This document shows positions 25,302-34,186 of a stretch of DNA of 64,000 bases, piece after piece. Numbering within the stretch: position 1 is the stretch's first letter; each line of letters opens with the position of its first letter. The position numbers and the translations under genes were made by a program. Under the pieces are notes generated by a model, which was not told the DNA's origin, made no database searches, and was given only the letters and a program-made list of their open reading frames with translations. Location of the stretch: NCBI RefSeq assembly GCF_012317045.1, contig NZ_CP051154.1:1116001-1180000 (forward strand), read 5' to 3'. This stretch comes from Leifsonia sp. PS1209. GTDB lineage: Bacteria; Actinomycetota; Actinomycetes; Actinomycetales; Microbacteriaceae.

Positions 25302-28300
25302 TTACAGCGTGAGCGCGCGCTGGATCAGCACGCTCTGCTCCTGCGCGTGACGCTTGGCCGAACCGGCGGCGGGCGACGCCGACGCAGCCCGCGAGATGAC
25401 ACCGAGCGGGCGCGGGCCCAGCTTGGAGGTCTCGAGGATCATGTACGGCCAGGCGCCCTGGTTCTCCGGCTCGTCCTGCACCCACACCAGTTCGGCGTTC
25501 GGGTACGAGTCGACGACGGCCTTCAGCTCGGCGGCGGGAAGCGGGTAGTACTGCTCGACGCGCACGAGGGCGATCTCCGGGTTCGGGTTCTTCTGCAGCT
25601 CGTTGGCGAGGTCGTAGTAGAGCTTGCCCGCCATCAGCAGCACGCGCTTGACGGCGCCCTTGTCGCTGATCCTGGCGTCGTCGATGACCGGCTCGAACTT
25701 GCCCTGCGTGAAGTCGCCGACCTCACTGGATGCTCCGCGCAGTCGCAGCATCGCCTTCGGGGTGAAGACGACGAGCGGGCGGCGGGGGCGGGCGTACGCC
25801 TGACGGCGCAGCAGGTGGAAGTACGACGCGGGCGTCGACGGACGCGCGACGGTCATGTTGTTCTCCGCGCACAGCTGCAGGTAGCGTTCGATGCGCGCAC
25901 TGGAGTGGTCAGGTCCCTGACCCTCGTAGCCGTGCGGGAGCAGCAGGACGAGCGACGAGCGCTGGCCCCACTTCTGCTCGGCGGACGACACGAACTCGTC
26001 GATGATCGTCTGGGCACCGTTGGCGAAGTCGCCGAACTGCGCCTCCCACAGGACGAGGGCATCCGGTCGCTCGACCGAGTATCCATACTCGAAGCCCATC
26101 GCCGCGTACTCGCTCAGCAGCGAGTCGTAGATCCAGAACTTGGCCTGGTTGTCGCTGAGGTTCGCCAGCGGCAGCCACTCCTGGCCGTTCGAGCGGTCGT
26201 GGAACACGGCGTGACGCTGCACGAAGGTGCCGCGCCGGGTGTCCTGGCCGGCCATGCGGACCGGGGTGCCCTCGAGCAGCAGCGAACCGAGGGCGAGCAG
26301 CTCGCCGAAGCCCCAGTCGATGCCGCCGTTGCGGCTCATCTCTCCGCGCTTGGCGAGGAGCTGCTGCAGCTTCGGGTGCACGGTGAAGCCGGCAGGCGGG
26401 TTGTTGAACGCGTCGCCGATGAGGTGGATGACCTGCTCGCTGACGGCCGTGGTCTCCGGCTCCCCGACGTTGTCCTCCTGCTGGGCGGCAGGCAGTTCGA
26501 GGTCGGCGACCGCTCCGTCGCCGGTGACCACCGGCGTCGAGTTGGTCTGCGCGGCGTGCGTCTCCATGAAGGCGCGCTCCAGGCGCTCCTGGAAGTCGCG
26601 GTGCGCCTGCTCGTACTCTTCCTCTGTGATGTCGCCGCGGCCGACGAGGGCCTCGGTGTACAGGCGGCGCACGGAGCGCTTGGCCTCGATGAGGTTGTAC
26701 ATGAGCGGCTGCGTCATCGAGGGGTCGTCTCCCTCGTTGTGGCCGCGGCGGCGGTAGCAGATGAGGTCGATGACCACGTCGCGCTTGAACTCCTGGCGGT
26801 ATTCGAACGCCAGCTGGGCGACGCGGACGACGGCCTCCGGGTCGTCGCCGTTCACGTGGAAGATCGGCGCCTGGATGGTCTTGGCCACGTCGGTCGAGTA
26901 CACCGATGAGCGGGACTCAGTGGGCGGCGTGGTGAAGCCGACCTGGTTGTTGATGTTGACGTGGATGGTGCCGCCGGTGCGGTATGCCCGCAGCTGCGAC
27001 ATCTGCAGCGTCTCGACGACGATGCCCTGGCCGGCCATCGCGGCGTCACCGTGGATGAGCACGGGCAGCGTGAGGAAGGTGTTCGGCGGGCGGCGGTCCT
27101 GTTTGGCGCGGACGATGCCTTCCAGCACGCCGTCGACGGCTTCGAGGTGCGACGGGTTCGCGGCCAGGTAGACCGGGATCTCCTCGCCGTCGGCCCCGCG
27201 GAAGGTGCCCTCGGTGCCGAGGTGGTACTTGACGTCGCCGGAGCCCTGCACCGTGCGCGGGTCCTGCGTGCCCTCGAACTCGCGGAAGATCTGACCGTAC
27301 GTCTTGCCGGCGATGTTGGTGAGGACGTTGAGGCGGCCGCGGTGGGCCATCGCGATCGCGACCTCGTCGAGCTTCTCGGTCGCCGCACCCTCGAGGATCG
27401 CATCCAGGAGGGCGATGGTCGACTCTCCGCCTTCGAGGCTGAACCGCTTCTGCCCGACGTACTTGGTCTGCAGGAAGGTCTCGAACGCCTCGGCCTCGTT
27501 CAGCTTGCCGAGGATGCGGAGCTGCTCGTCGTGCGACGGCTTCTCGTAGCCGCGCTCGACCTTGTCCTGGATCCACTTGCGCTGGGCGGGGTCCTGGATG
27601 TGCATGTACTCGATGCCGACCGTGCGGCAGTACGAGTCGCGCAGCACGCCGAGGATGTCGCGGAGCAGCATCTTGCGCTTGTCCCCGCCGAACTGGCCGG
27701 TGACGAACTCGCGGTCGAGGTCCCAGAAGGTGAGGCCGTGGCTCGCGATGTCGAGGTCGGGGTGCGAACGCTGCACGTACTCGAGCGGGTCGATGTCGGC
27801 CATCAGGTGGCCGCGCACGCGGAACGCGTTGATCAGTTCCTGCACGCGGGCGGTCTTGTCGACGGCGCTCGCGAGGTCGACGCTGATGTCGGGCGCCCAG
27901 CGGATCGGCTCGTACGGGATGCGCAGCGCGGCGAAGATGTCCTCGTAGAAGCTGCGCTTGCCGATCAGCATCTCGTGCACGATCTTCAGGAACTCGCCGG
28001 AGCCTGCACCCTGGATGACGCGGTGGTCGTACGTGCTGGTGAGCGTGATGGTCTTGCCGATGGCGAGCCCGGCGAGCGTCTTCTCGCTCGACCCCTGGAA
28101 CTCGGCAGGGTATTCGAGGGCGCCGGCGCCGATGATGGCGCCCTGGCCCTTCATCAGGCGGGGCACGGAGTGCACGGTGCCGATGCCGCCCGGGTTGGTG
28201 AGCGAGATGGTGGTTCCCGCGAAGTCGCCTGCGCCCAGCTTGTTGTTGCGGGCGCGGCTGACCAGGTCTTCGTATGCGGCGAGGTACTCGCCGAAGCCCA

Positions 28301-29141
28301 TCGTGTCCGCACGCTTGATGCTCGGGACGAGGAGGGCGCGGGTGCCGTCCGGCTTGGGGAGGTCGATCGCGATGCCGAGGTTGACGTGCGCAGGCGCGAC
28401 GAGCGACGGCTTGCCGTCGATCACGTCGTAGTACACGTTCTGGCTCGGGAACTCCTTGAGCGCCTGGATCAGCGCCCAGCCGATCAGGTGCGTGAACGAG
28501 ACCTTGCCGCCGCGGGCGCGCTTCAGGTGGTTGTTGATGACGATGCGGTTGTCGATCATCAGCTTGGCCGGGATGGTGCGGACGCTGGTGGCGGTCGGCA
28601 CGGTGAGCGACGCATCCATGTTGGTGGCGAGCGTCTTGGACATGCCGCGGAGCGGGGTGATCTTGTCCTGCGTCTCCGGCGCGCCGTCCTCGCCGGAGAC
28701 GACGGTCTGCGGGGCGGTGACGGGGGCGTCGGCCGGCACGGGCTGCGGCTTCGGCGCGATCGACGTGGTGCGTGCGACGGGCTGGGCGCCGATGACCGGG
28801 ATGGGCGCGGTGACGGGATGTGCGTCGCCTGCCGGCGTCGACGGCTCGGCAGGGGTGGGTGCTGTCGGCTCCGCCGGCGTGGGGGCCAGGGGCTCCGTCG
28901 GGGACGGCGCTGTCGGCTCTGCCGGGGTGGGGGCCGGGGTCTCGCTGGGGGAGGGGGTGGATGCCTGACCGTCGTCCTTCACGGTCGGCTGGTAGCTCTC
29001 GAGGATCGGCCACCAGGACTTGTCGACCGAATTCTTGTCGACGACGAACTGCTCGTACAGTTCGTCGACGAGCCATTCATTGGCTCCGAATTCGCCCGAC
29101 GATCCGTCGTCGGTTCCCACTCCGGTCAGTTGGCTCGACAC
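25302..29141 (-). CDS. kgd: Multifunctional 2-oxoglutarate decarboxylase/dehydrogenase E1 with E2-like domain (Kgd/OdhA)
   Basis: This 1279-residue enzyme combines an N-terminal helix segment (NEWLVDELYEQFVVDKN), a Pro/Thr/Ala-rich repetitive linker (about residues 60-120), a dihydrolipoyl succinyltransferase-like catalytic domain (about 150-410) and a ThDP-dependent 2-oxoglutarate dehydrogenase E1 (about 430-1270). The E1 part has IAMAHRGRLNVLTNIAGK and GDAAMAGQGIVVETLQMSQL. It lacks a lipoyl domain, as in actinobacterial Kgd, which works with AceF and Lpd in the TCA cycle. GTG 29141 was chosen because SSQLTGVGTDD is the usual opening; the frame stays open to 29279. It is divergent from guaB1. 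Confidence 0.92.
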   Translation of the reverse strand: MSSQLTGVGTDDGSSGEFGANEWLVDELYEQFVVDKNSVDKSWWPILESYQPTVKDDGQASTPSPSETPAPTPAEPTAPSPTEPLAPTPAEPTAPTPAEPSTPAGDAHPVTAPIPVIGAQPVARTTSIAPKPQPVPADAPVTAPQTVVSGEDGAPETQDKITPLRGMSKTLATNMDASLTVPTATSVRTIPAKLMIDNRIVINNHLKRARGGKVSFTHLIGWALIQALKEFPSQNVYYDVIDGKPSLVAPAHVNLGIAIDLPKPDGTRALLVPSIKRADTMGFGEYLAAYEDLVSRARNNKLGAGDFAGTTISLTNPGGIGTVHSVPRLMKGQGAIIGAGALEYPAEFQGSSEKTLAGLAIGKTITLTSTYDHRVIQGAGSGEFLKIVHEMLIGKRSFYEDIFAALRIPYEPIRWAPDISVDLASAVDKTARVQELINAFRVRGHLMADIDPLEYVQRSHPDLDIASHGLTFWDLDREFVTGQFGGDKRKMLLRDILGVLRDSYCRTVGIEYMHIQDPAQRKWIQDKVERGYEKPSHDEQLRILGKLNEAEAFETFLQTKYVGQKRFSLEGGESTIALLDAILEGAATEKLDEVAIAMAHRGRLNVLTNIAGKTYGQIFREFEGTQDPRTVQGSGDVKYHLGTEGTFRGADGEEIPVYLAANPSHLEAVDGVLEGIVRAKQDRRPPNTFLTLPVLIHGDAAMAGQGIVVETLQMSQLRAYRTGGTIHVNINNQVGFTTPPTESRSSVYSTDVAKTIQAPIFHVNGDDPEAVVRVAQLAFEYRQEFKRDVVIDLICYRRRGHNEGDDPSMTQPLMYNLIEAKRSVRRLYTEALVGRGDITEEEYEQAHRDFQERLERAFMETHAAQTNSTPVVTGDGAVADLELPAAQQEDNVGEPETTAVSEQVIHLIGDAFNNPPAGFTVHPKLQQLLAKRGEMSRNGGIDWGFGELLALGSLLLEGTPVRMAGQDTRRGTFVQRHAVFHDRSNGQEWLPLANLSDNQAKFWIYDSLLSEYAAMGFEYGYSVERPDALVLWEAQFGDFANGAQTIIDEFVSSAEQKWGQRSSLVLLLPHGYEGQGPDHSSARIERYLQLCAENNMTVARPSTPASYFHLLRRQAYARPRRPLVVFTPKAMLRLRGASSEVGDFTQGKFEPVIDDARISDKGAVKRVLLMAGKLYYDLANELQKNPNPEIALVRVEQYYPLPAAELKAVVDSYPNAELVWVQDEPENQGAWPYMILETSKLGPRPLGVISRAASASPAAGSAKRHAQEQSVLIQRALTL
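28806..28961 (-). repeat. Degenerate Pro-Ala-Glu-Pro-Thr repeat in the Kgd linker
   Basis: The linker-coding DNA repeats a unit of about 21-27 nt. It gives successive TPAEPTAP, SPTEPLAP, TPAEPTAP, TPAEPSTP peptides. This is an expandable in-frame tract that probably acts as a flexible tether between the N-terminal helix and the acyltransferase domain. Confidence 0.75.
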
Positions 29142-29277
29142 AGCCGCTCGCCCACTCTCTCCATTGATTCTTTGTTGCCAGGCAGCACGGTCACCACCCG
29201 TTTCCATCCAGTCATCAAGCCTAATCCCTTCCGGCGCCTGGTGCGGGCGCTCGCCCGTGAGGGATACCGTTATTCCC

Positions 29278-30717
29278 ATGCAGTTCTATGGAACGACCCC
29301 GCGCCACGATCTCACATACTCCGACGTGTTCCTCGTGCCGTCGAGATCCAACGTGACGAGCCGCCTCGACGTGTCGCTCGCGCCCAACGACGGCACAGGG
29401 GCGACCATCCCGATCGTGTCCGCCAACATGAACTCGGTGACCGGCAAACGCCTTGCCGCGACCCTCGCCCGCCGCGGCGGTCTCGGGGTGCTGCCGCAGG
29501 ACATGCACCTGCAGGACCTCGACGACGCGATCCGCTGGGTCAAGGCGCAGCCCGTCGCGTTTGACACCCCGTACTCCGCGTCTCCGGAGGAGACGGTCGC
29601 CGACGCGCTCCGCCGCGTGCCGGCTGTCGAGGGCCACGGCATCGTCATCCACGACACCGACGGGAAGTACCTCGGCTGCCTCGCCGCGACGCAGCTCGGC
29701 TCAGCCCTCCCGGATGCGCGCCTCGGCGACCTCCTGCACGGAGCCCTCACCGCCCTCGACGCAGAAGACCTGCCGGACGGCCGCGCCGCCTTCGACGTGA
29801 TGAGCGCCGCCGGACTCGAGTTCGCCCCCGTGCTCGACCACGGCCGCGTGGTCGGCACCCTCAGCCAGAAGAGCGCCATGCGCTCCACGATCTATCAGCC
29901 GGCTCTCGATGCGCACGGCCGACTCCGCGTCGCGGCCGCCGTCGGCATCAACGGCGACGTCGCGAGCAAGGCGAAGGCGCTCGCGGCAGCAGGAGTGGAC
30001 GTGCTGGTCATCGACACGGCGCACGGCGACCAGGACGGGATGCGCCGCGCCATCCACACGGTCAAGGGCCTCGGGCTCGGCCTGCCGATCGTGGCGGGCA
30101 ACGTGGTCACCGAGCAGGCCGTCCGCGACCTCGTCTCCGCCGGCGCCGACATCCTCAAGGTGGGCGTCGGACCCGGCGCGATGTGCACCACCCGCATGAT
30201 GACCGCCGTCGGCCGCCCGCAGTTCTCCGCGGTGCTGGAGACCTCGGAGGCCGCCCGCGAGCTCGGCGCCCACGTCTGGGCGGACGGCGGAGTGCGCTAC
30301 CCGCGCGACGTCGCCCTCGCGCTCGCCGCCGGAGGGGCGTCCGTGATGATCGGCTCCTGGTTCGCCGGGACCATCGAGGCGCCGGGCCTCCTCGACCGGG
30401 ATGCGAACGGCCAGCTCTTCAAGGAGAGCTGGGGCATGGCGAGCACCAAGGCGGTCAAGGGCCGCTTCGAGCGACTCGACGCGTACGAGCTGGCCAGGAA
30501 GACCCTCTTCGCGGAGGGCATCTCCAGCTCGCGCATCTACCTCGACCCGCAGCGCCCGTCCGTCGAAGACCTGCTCGACATGATCACGACGGGCGTGCGC
30601 AGCTCGTTCACGTACGCGGGCGCGCGCTCGGTGCCGGAGTTCCACGAGCGCGCGCTGGTGGGCATCCAGTCGGCCGCCGGCTACGAGGAGGGCAAGGCGC
30701 TGCCGGTCTCCTGGTAG
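29278..30717 (+). CDS. guaB1: GuaB1 family IMP dehydrogenase-related protein (probable GMP reductase)
   Basis: This 479-residue TIM-barrel enzyme has inserted CBS-like domains (about 95-210). It has the N-terminal FYGTTPRHDLTYSDVFLVPS, the nucleotide-binding VVAGNVVTEQAV, and the catalytic loop VGVGPGAMCTTRMMTAVG with the active Cys. The overall pattern is the actinobacterial GuaB1 subgroup rather than the true IMP dehydrogenase GuaB2. Mycobacterial GuaB1 has been shown to be a GMP reductase, so purine salvage is the likely role. The ATG at 29278 has GAGGGA 13 nt upstream. Its stop is 1 nt from the stop of the convergent repeat protein. Confidence 0.88.
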   Translation: MQFYGTTPRHDLTYSDVFLVPSRSNVTSRLDVSLAPNDGTGATIPIVSANMNSVTGKRLAATLARRGGLGVLPQDMHLQDLDDAIRWVKAQPVAFDTPYSASPEETVADALRRVPAVEGHGIVIHDTDGKYLGCLAATQLGSALPDARLGDLLHGALTALDAEDLPDGRAAFDVMSAAGLEFAPVLDHGRVVGTLSQKSAMRSTIYQPALDAHGRLRVAAAVGINGDVASKAKALAAAGVDVLVIDTAHGDQDGMRRAIHTVKGLGLGLPIVAGNVVTEQAVRDLVSAGADILKVGVGPGAMCTTRMMTAVGRPQFSAVLETSEAARELGAHVWADGGVRYPRDVALALAAGGASVMIGSWFAGTIEAPGLLDRDANGQLFKESWGMASTKAVKGRFERLDAYELARKTLFAEGISSSRIYLDPQRPSVEDLLDMITTGVRSSFTYAGARSVPEFHERALVGIQSAAGYEEGKALPVSW

Positions 30718-30718
30718 G

Positions 30719-31084
30719 TCATCCGCCGTTCTGGGTCTGGCCGCCGTTCTGGGTCTGGCCGCCGTTCTGCGACGGGCCGCCGTTCTGGCCGAACCCGTTG
30801 CCGAACTGGCGCGGCTGGAACTCCTGCCGGTTCCCGATGCCCGGGCGACCGCCGTCCGTCGCGTGCGCGGTGAAGAACCCCGCGAAGAACACGACGACCA
30901 GCACGGCGACCGCTCCGACGATCACCGCGGTGTTCTGAGCCCAGCGCGGCCAGCGATGCAGCACGTATCCACCGGATGCGGGTGTCGCCGCGACCGGCGG
31001 ATACGGCGGCTGCTGGGGCTGAGCCGGGGCTGCAGGCTGCCACGGCTGCCCGGTGGGTGGTGCGTACTCGGGGCTGGTGGTCAT
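30719..31084 (-). CDS. Single-TM protein with Pro/Gln-rich head and tandem QNGG tail
   Basis: The 121-residue product has a Pro/Gln-rich cytoplasmic N-terminal region (about 1-45), one membrane helix (about 52-72, NTAVIVGAVAVLVVVFFAGFF) and an extracytoplasmic tail rich in Gly/Asn/Gln ending in repeated QNGGQT units. The family is not recognised. The topology suggests a small cell-envelope protein. The tail is encoded by an 18-bp tandem repeat, so its length may vary between strains. Its stop lies 1 nt beyond the convergent guaB1 stop. Confidence 0.62.
   Translation of the reverse strand: MTTSPEYAPPTGQPWQPAAPAQPQQPPYPPVAATPASGGYVLHRWPRWAQNTAVIVGAVAVLVVVFFAGFFTAHATDGGRPGIGNRQEFQPRQFGNGFGQNGGPSQNGGQTQNGGQTQNGG
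30723..30794. repeat. 18-bp tandem repeat, four units
   Basis: CCGCCGTTCTGGGTCTGG occurs exactly at 30723-30740 and 30741-30758, followed by two diverged copies at 30759-30776 and 30777-30794 that keep CCGCCGTTCTG. The unit length is a multiple of three and encodes QTQNGG on the minus strand. Confidence 0.9.
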
Positions 31085-31244
31085 CGTCGCGTCCTTCCGC
31101 CATCGTGCTCGGCTGTCTGTGCGAGTGTGCCGCCGGACGTTCTCGGTTCGCTATGAACCGATTACGGATGCGCTGGGAGCGGCCACGAATCCGCTGCGGC
31201 ACACACCCTTTTCCCGGAAACCGCGCCGGTATACTGAGCGGGAA

Positions 31245-31349
31245 ATGGACGACCCTCCTTCTGATAGCCCATTCGCCCCGGCGAGTTCCACGATCTCGCC
31301 GCCCACCCGCGGCCTGAGGCCCGAGCGGGGTGACCGCCGTGCTCTATGA
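31245..31349 (+). CDS. Possible 34-residue upstream ORF overlapping the CBS-protein start
   Basis: An ATG at 31245, 9 nt after a TATACT hexamer (31230-31235), opens a 34-codon ORF rich in Pro, Ser and Arg. It ends at 31349, overlapping the GTG of the CBS-domain gene (31330) in another frame by 20 nt. Such an overlap could couple translation of the two. It has no homologue I recognise and may simply be untranslated leader. Confidence 0.3.
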   Translation: MDDPPSDSPFAPASSTISPPTRGLRPERGDRRAL

Positions 31350-32667
31350 GTGGATCATGCTCGGCGTCGGTCTGCTGCTGACCGTCGGCACCGGTCTCTT
31401 CGTCGCGAGCGAGTTCGCGCTGGTCAACCTCGACCGCGGCGACCTCGAAGCGCGGCGTGAGCGTGGGGAGTCCCGGCTCACGATGACCATCGCCGCGTTG
31501 AAGATCACGTCGACGCACCTGTCGAGTGCACAGCTCGGCATCACCCTGACGACTCTGCTCACCGGTTACACGATGGAACCGGCCATCAGCTCGCTGCTGA
31601 ACGGGCCGCTGACGTCCGTGGGCATCCCGGAGGGGGCGGTCGGGCCGATCGCGACCACCGTTGCGATCGTCGTGGCGACCCTGCTGTCGATGATCCTCGG
31701 CGAGCTCGTCCCCAAGAACTTCGCCCTCGCGCTCCCGCTCGCGACGGCCAAGCTCGTCATCCCGTTCCAGACGGTGTTCACCGCGATCTTCCGGCCGTTC
31801 ATCGTCGTCCTCAACGGCACGGCCAACGGCATACTCCGGATGCTCGGCATCGAGCCGAAGGAGGAGCTGTCCGGCGCGCGCACGGCCGAGGAACTGTCGT
31901 CGCTCGTGCGCAGGTCGGCCAGCGCCGGTGTGCTCGAAGAGGACACCGCCACGCTGCTCAGCCGCACGCTGGCGTTCTCGAACCACACGGCGTCCGACGT
32001 GATGACCCCGCGGCCGCGCATCGCGACCGTGCAGCGCAGCGAGCCGGCGCAGGCCGTGCTCGATCTCGCGCGGTCGACCGGGTACTCGCGGTTCCCCGTC
32101 GTCGACGACGACATCGACGACGTGGTCGGGTTCGTGCACGTGAAGCAGGCCGTCGCCGTCCCGCGGCCGCGGCGAGCCCGCGTGCCGGTGTCTGCGCTGC
32201 AGACGGACGCGCTGCGCGTGCCGGAGACGATGAACCTCGACACGCTGCTCGGCGAGCTGCGCGGACGGGGATACCAGATGGCGGTCGTCGTGGACGAGTA
32301 CGGGGGAACCTCCGGCATCGCGACGCTCGAAGACCTGGTGGAGGAGATCGTCGGCGAGGTGGCGGACGAGCACGACCGCACCAGGGCGGGCGTCGTCCGC
32401 GGCCGCGACTCCCTGACCTTCCCCGGCATCCTTCGGCCGGACGAGCTGCTCGAACGGGCAGGCGTCACCGTGCCGGAGGACGGTCCGTACGAGACGGTCG
32501 CCGGATTCGTGATGAACGAGCTCGGCCGGCTGCCGAAGGTGGGCGACGAGGTGCAGATCGACGGAGGCACTCTGCGGGTCGAGCGACTCGAAGGGCGGAG
32601 GGTGGACCGCATCCGGTACACCCCGGATCCCGTGCTTCCCGGCGAGGAGGTGAACGGCCATGAGTGA
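31330..32667 (+). CDS. HlyC/CorC-family membrane protein with CBS domains (first of pair)
   Basis: This 445-residue protein has a DUF21/CNNM transmembrane domain (about 1-190, including SEFALVNLDRGDLEARR and ELVPKNFALALP), a CBS pair (about 210-335, with VMTPRPRIATV and MAVVVDEYGGTSGIATLEDLVEEIVGE), and a C-terminal CorC_HlyC domain (about 350-430). CNNM/CorC relatives take part in Mg2+ or Co2+ export; 'hemolysin' is a historical label. The GTG at 31330 follows GAGCGGGG; an in-frame ATG at 31357 is an alternative. It overlaps the second copy by 8 nt. Confidence 0.87.
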   Translation: MTAVLYEWIMLGVGLLLTVGTGLFVASEFALVNLDRGDLEARRERGESRLTMTIAALKITSTHLSSAQLGITLTTLLTGYTMEPAISSLLNGPLTSVGIPEGAVGPIATTVAIVVATLLSMILGELVPKNFALALPLATAKLVIPFQTVFTAIFRPFIVVLNGTANGILRMLGIEPKEELSGARTAEELSSLVRRSASAGVLEEDTATLLSRTLAFSNHTASDVMTPRPRIATVQRSEPAQAVLDLARSTGYSRFPVVDDDIDDVVGFVHVKQAVAVPRPRRARVPVSALQTDALRVPETMNLDTLLGELRGRGYQMAVVVDEYGGTSGIATLEDLVEEIVGEVADEHDRTRAGVVRGRDSLTFPGILRPDELLERAGVTVPEDGPYETVAGFVMNELGRLPKVGDEVQIDGGTLRVERLEGRRVDRIRYTPDPVLPGEEVNGHE

Positions 32668-33697
32668 TTGGGCCGGAATCGCCTGGCTGGTGGTGCTGCT
32701 GGTGGTCAACGCCTTCTTCGTCGCCGCCGAGTTCGCTGTCATCTCCGCACGGCGGTCGCAGATCGAGCCGCTGGCCGAACGGGGCAAGCGGAGCGCGAAG
32801 ACGGCGCTGTACGCGATGGAGCACGCGACGCTCATGCTCGCGACAACGCAGCTCGGCATCACCGTGTGCTCGCTGCTCATCCTGAACGTCTCGGAGCCGG
32901 CGATCCACCACCTGCTCGAGGTGCCGCTGCACGCGACAGGATGGTCGGACGACGTCATCGGCACCGTCGCGTTCATCGTGACGCTCGTGCTCGTGTCGTT
33001 CCTGCACGTGGTGTTCGGCGAGATGGTGCCGAAGAACATCTCGTTCTCGATGCCGGACAAGGCCGCGCTGCTGCTCGCACCGCCGCTGGTCGCCGTCGGA
33101 CGCGTGGTGCGGCCGATCATCGTGGCACTGAACGCCACGGCCAACAGCGTGCTGCGTCTGTTCGGGGTGGAGCCGAAGGACGAGGCGGCGAGCACGTTCA
33201 CACTCGAAGAGGTGGCGAGCATCGTCAACCGCTCGACCAGGGAGGGCGTGCTCACCGACAGGACGGGGGCGCTCACCGCGGCGTTCGAGTTCACGGAGAA
33301 GAAGGTCAACGAGGTCGCGCTCGGACTCGACAAGCTGGTCTCGCTCCCGGCGCAGCCGACCCCGGCCGACGTGGAGAAGGCCGTGTCGAAGAACGGCTTC
33401 TCTCGCTACGTCGTGCTCGACGAGTCCGGAGAGCCGACGGGCTACCTGCACCTCAAGGATGTGCTGGACCTGGAGGAGACCGGGTTCGAGCTTCCCGTGC
33501 CGGCCAAGCGCATCCGGAGACTGGTGACGGTGTTCGCGGAGAGCGACCTCGAGGACGCCCTGGCGACCATGCGCCGCTCCGGCAGCCACCTGGCGCGCGT
33601 GGTCGACGCGGAGGGCAGGACGGTCGGCGTGCTGTTCCTGGAGGACATCATCGAGGAGCTGGTCGGCGAGGTGCAGGATGCGACCCGCCGGTCCTGA
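32660..33697 (+). CDS. HlyC/CorC-family membrane protein with CBS domains (second of pair)
   Basis: This 345-residue paralogue of the preceding gene has a DUF21 domain (about 1-190: AEFAVISARRSQIEPLAERG, GEMVPKNISFSMPDKAAL) and a CBS pair (about 210-335) ending VGVLFLEDIIEELVGEVQDAT. It lacks the CorC_HlyC C-terminal domain of its partner and is about 100 residues shorter. The 8-nt overlap with the first gene implies co-expression, and the two may form a heterodimer. This unequal gene pair is common in actinobacteria. Confidence 0.87.
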   Translation: MSDWAGIAWLVVLLVVNAFFVAAEFAVISARRSQIEPLAERGKRSAKTALYAMEHATLMLATTQLGITVCSLLILNVSEPAIHHLLEVPLHATGWSDDVIGTVAFIVTLVLVSFLHVVFGEMVPKNISFSMPDKAALLLAPPLVAVGRVVRPIIVALNATANSVLRLFGVEPKDEAASTFTLEEVASIVNRSTREGVLTDRTGALTAAFEFTEKKVNEVALGLDKLVSLPAQPTPADVEKAVSKNGFSRYVVLDESGEPTGYLHLKDVLDLEETGFELPVPAKRIRRLVTVFAESDLEDALATMRRSGSHLARVVDAEGRTVGVLFLEDIIEELVGEVQDATRRS

Positions 33698-33778
33698 CGC
33701 CTAGAACCGCTGTTCCAGTTCCTTCCCGGTGAGTCGGGCGAGTAGCGTGACGCTCGGGAGCGGAAGAGAGGAACACTC

Positions 33779-34156
33779 ATGTTGGAGTCGTCGGTGACGT
33801 ACTCCGTCCTTCCAGCTTCGAACCTGCAGCGAGCCGTGGACTGGTACCGCGACAAGCTCGAGCTCGAACCGGAACGGACGGGCGAAGGAAGTGCCGTCTA
33901 CGGCACGGGGACGGATGCCAAGATCCAGGTCTACGAGACCGAGAACGCCGGAACAGCGCAGAACACCGCGATGGGCTGGATGGTCGATGACATCGACGCG
34001 GCGGTCGAGCACCTGCGCGGGCGCGGCGTGGTCTTCGAGGACTACGATTTCCCCGGATTGAAGACGGAGAACGGGATCGCGACGAACGCGGAAGAGCGGG
34101 CGGCGTGGTTCACGGACAGCGAAGGGAACATCCTCTGCATCTCGCAGCGCTCCTGA
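33779..34156 (+). CDS. VOC family protein (glyoxalase/bleomycin-resistance fold)
   Basis: This small 125-residue single VOC module starts VTYSVLPASNLQRAVDWYRDKL, continues with AMGWMVDDIDAAVEHLRGRGVVF, and ends WFTDSEGNILCISQRS. The terminal DxxGN...L segment is typical. No clear resistance or glyoxalase ligands can be assigned. AAGAGAGGA lies 7 nt before the ATG. It is followed by the TIGR02569-like gene on the same strand. Confidence 0.8.
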   Translation: MLESSVTYSVLPASNLQRAVDWYRDKLELEPERTGEGSAVYGTGTDAKIQVYETENAGTAQNTAMGWMVDDIDAAVEHLRGRGVVFEDYDFPGLKTENGIATNAEERAAWFTDSEGNILCISQRS

Positions 34157-34186
34157 GCTACCCGGGTACGACGGCAGACCGCGCGC

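Noticed and set aside
26961..29564. An 867-codon plus-strand frame opposite kgd
   Set aside because: It is antisense to a fully recognisable Kgd protein; long non-stop frames opposite GC-rich genes are expected.
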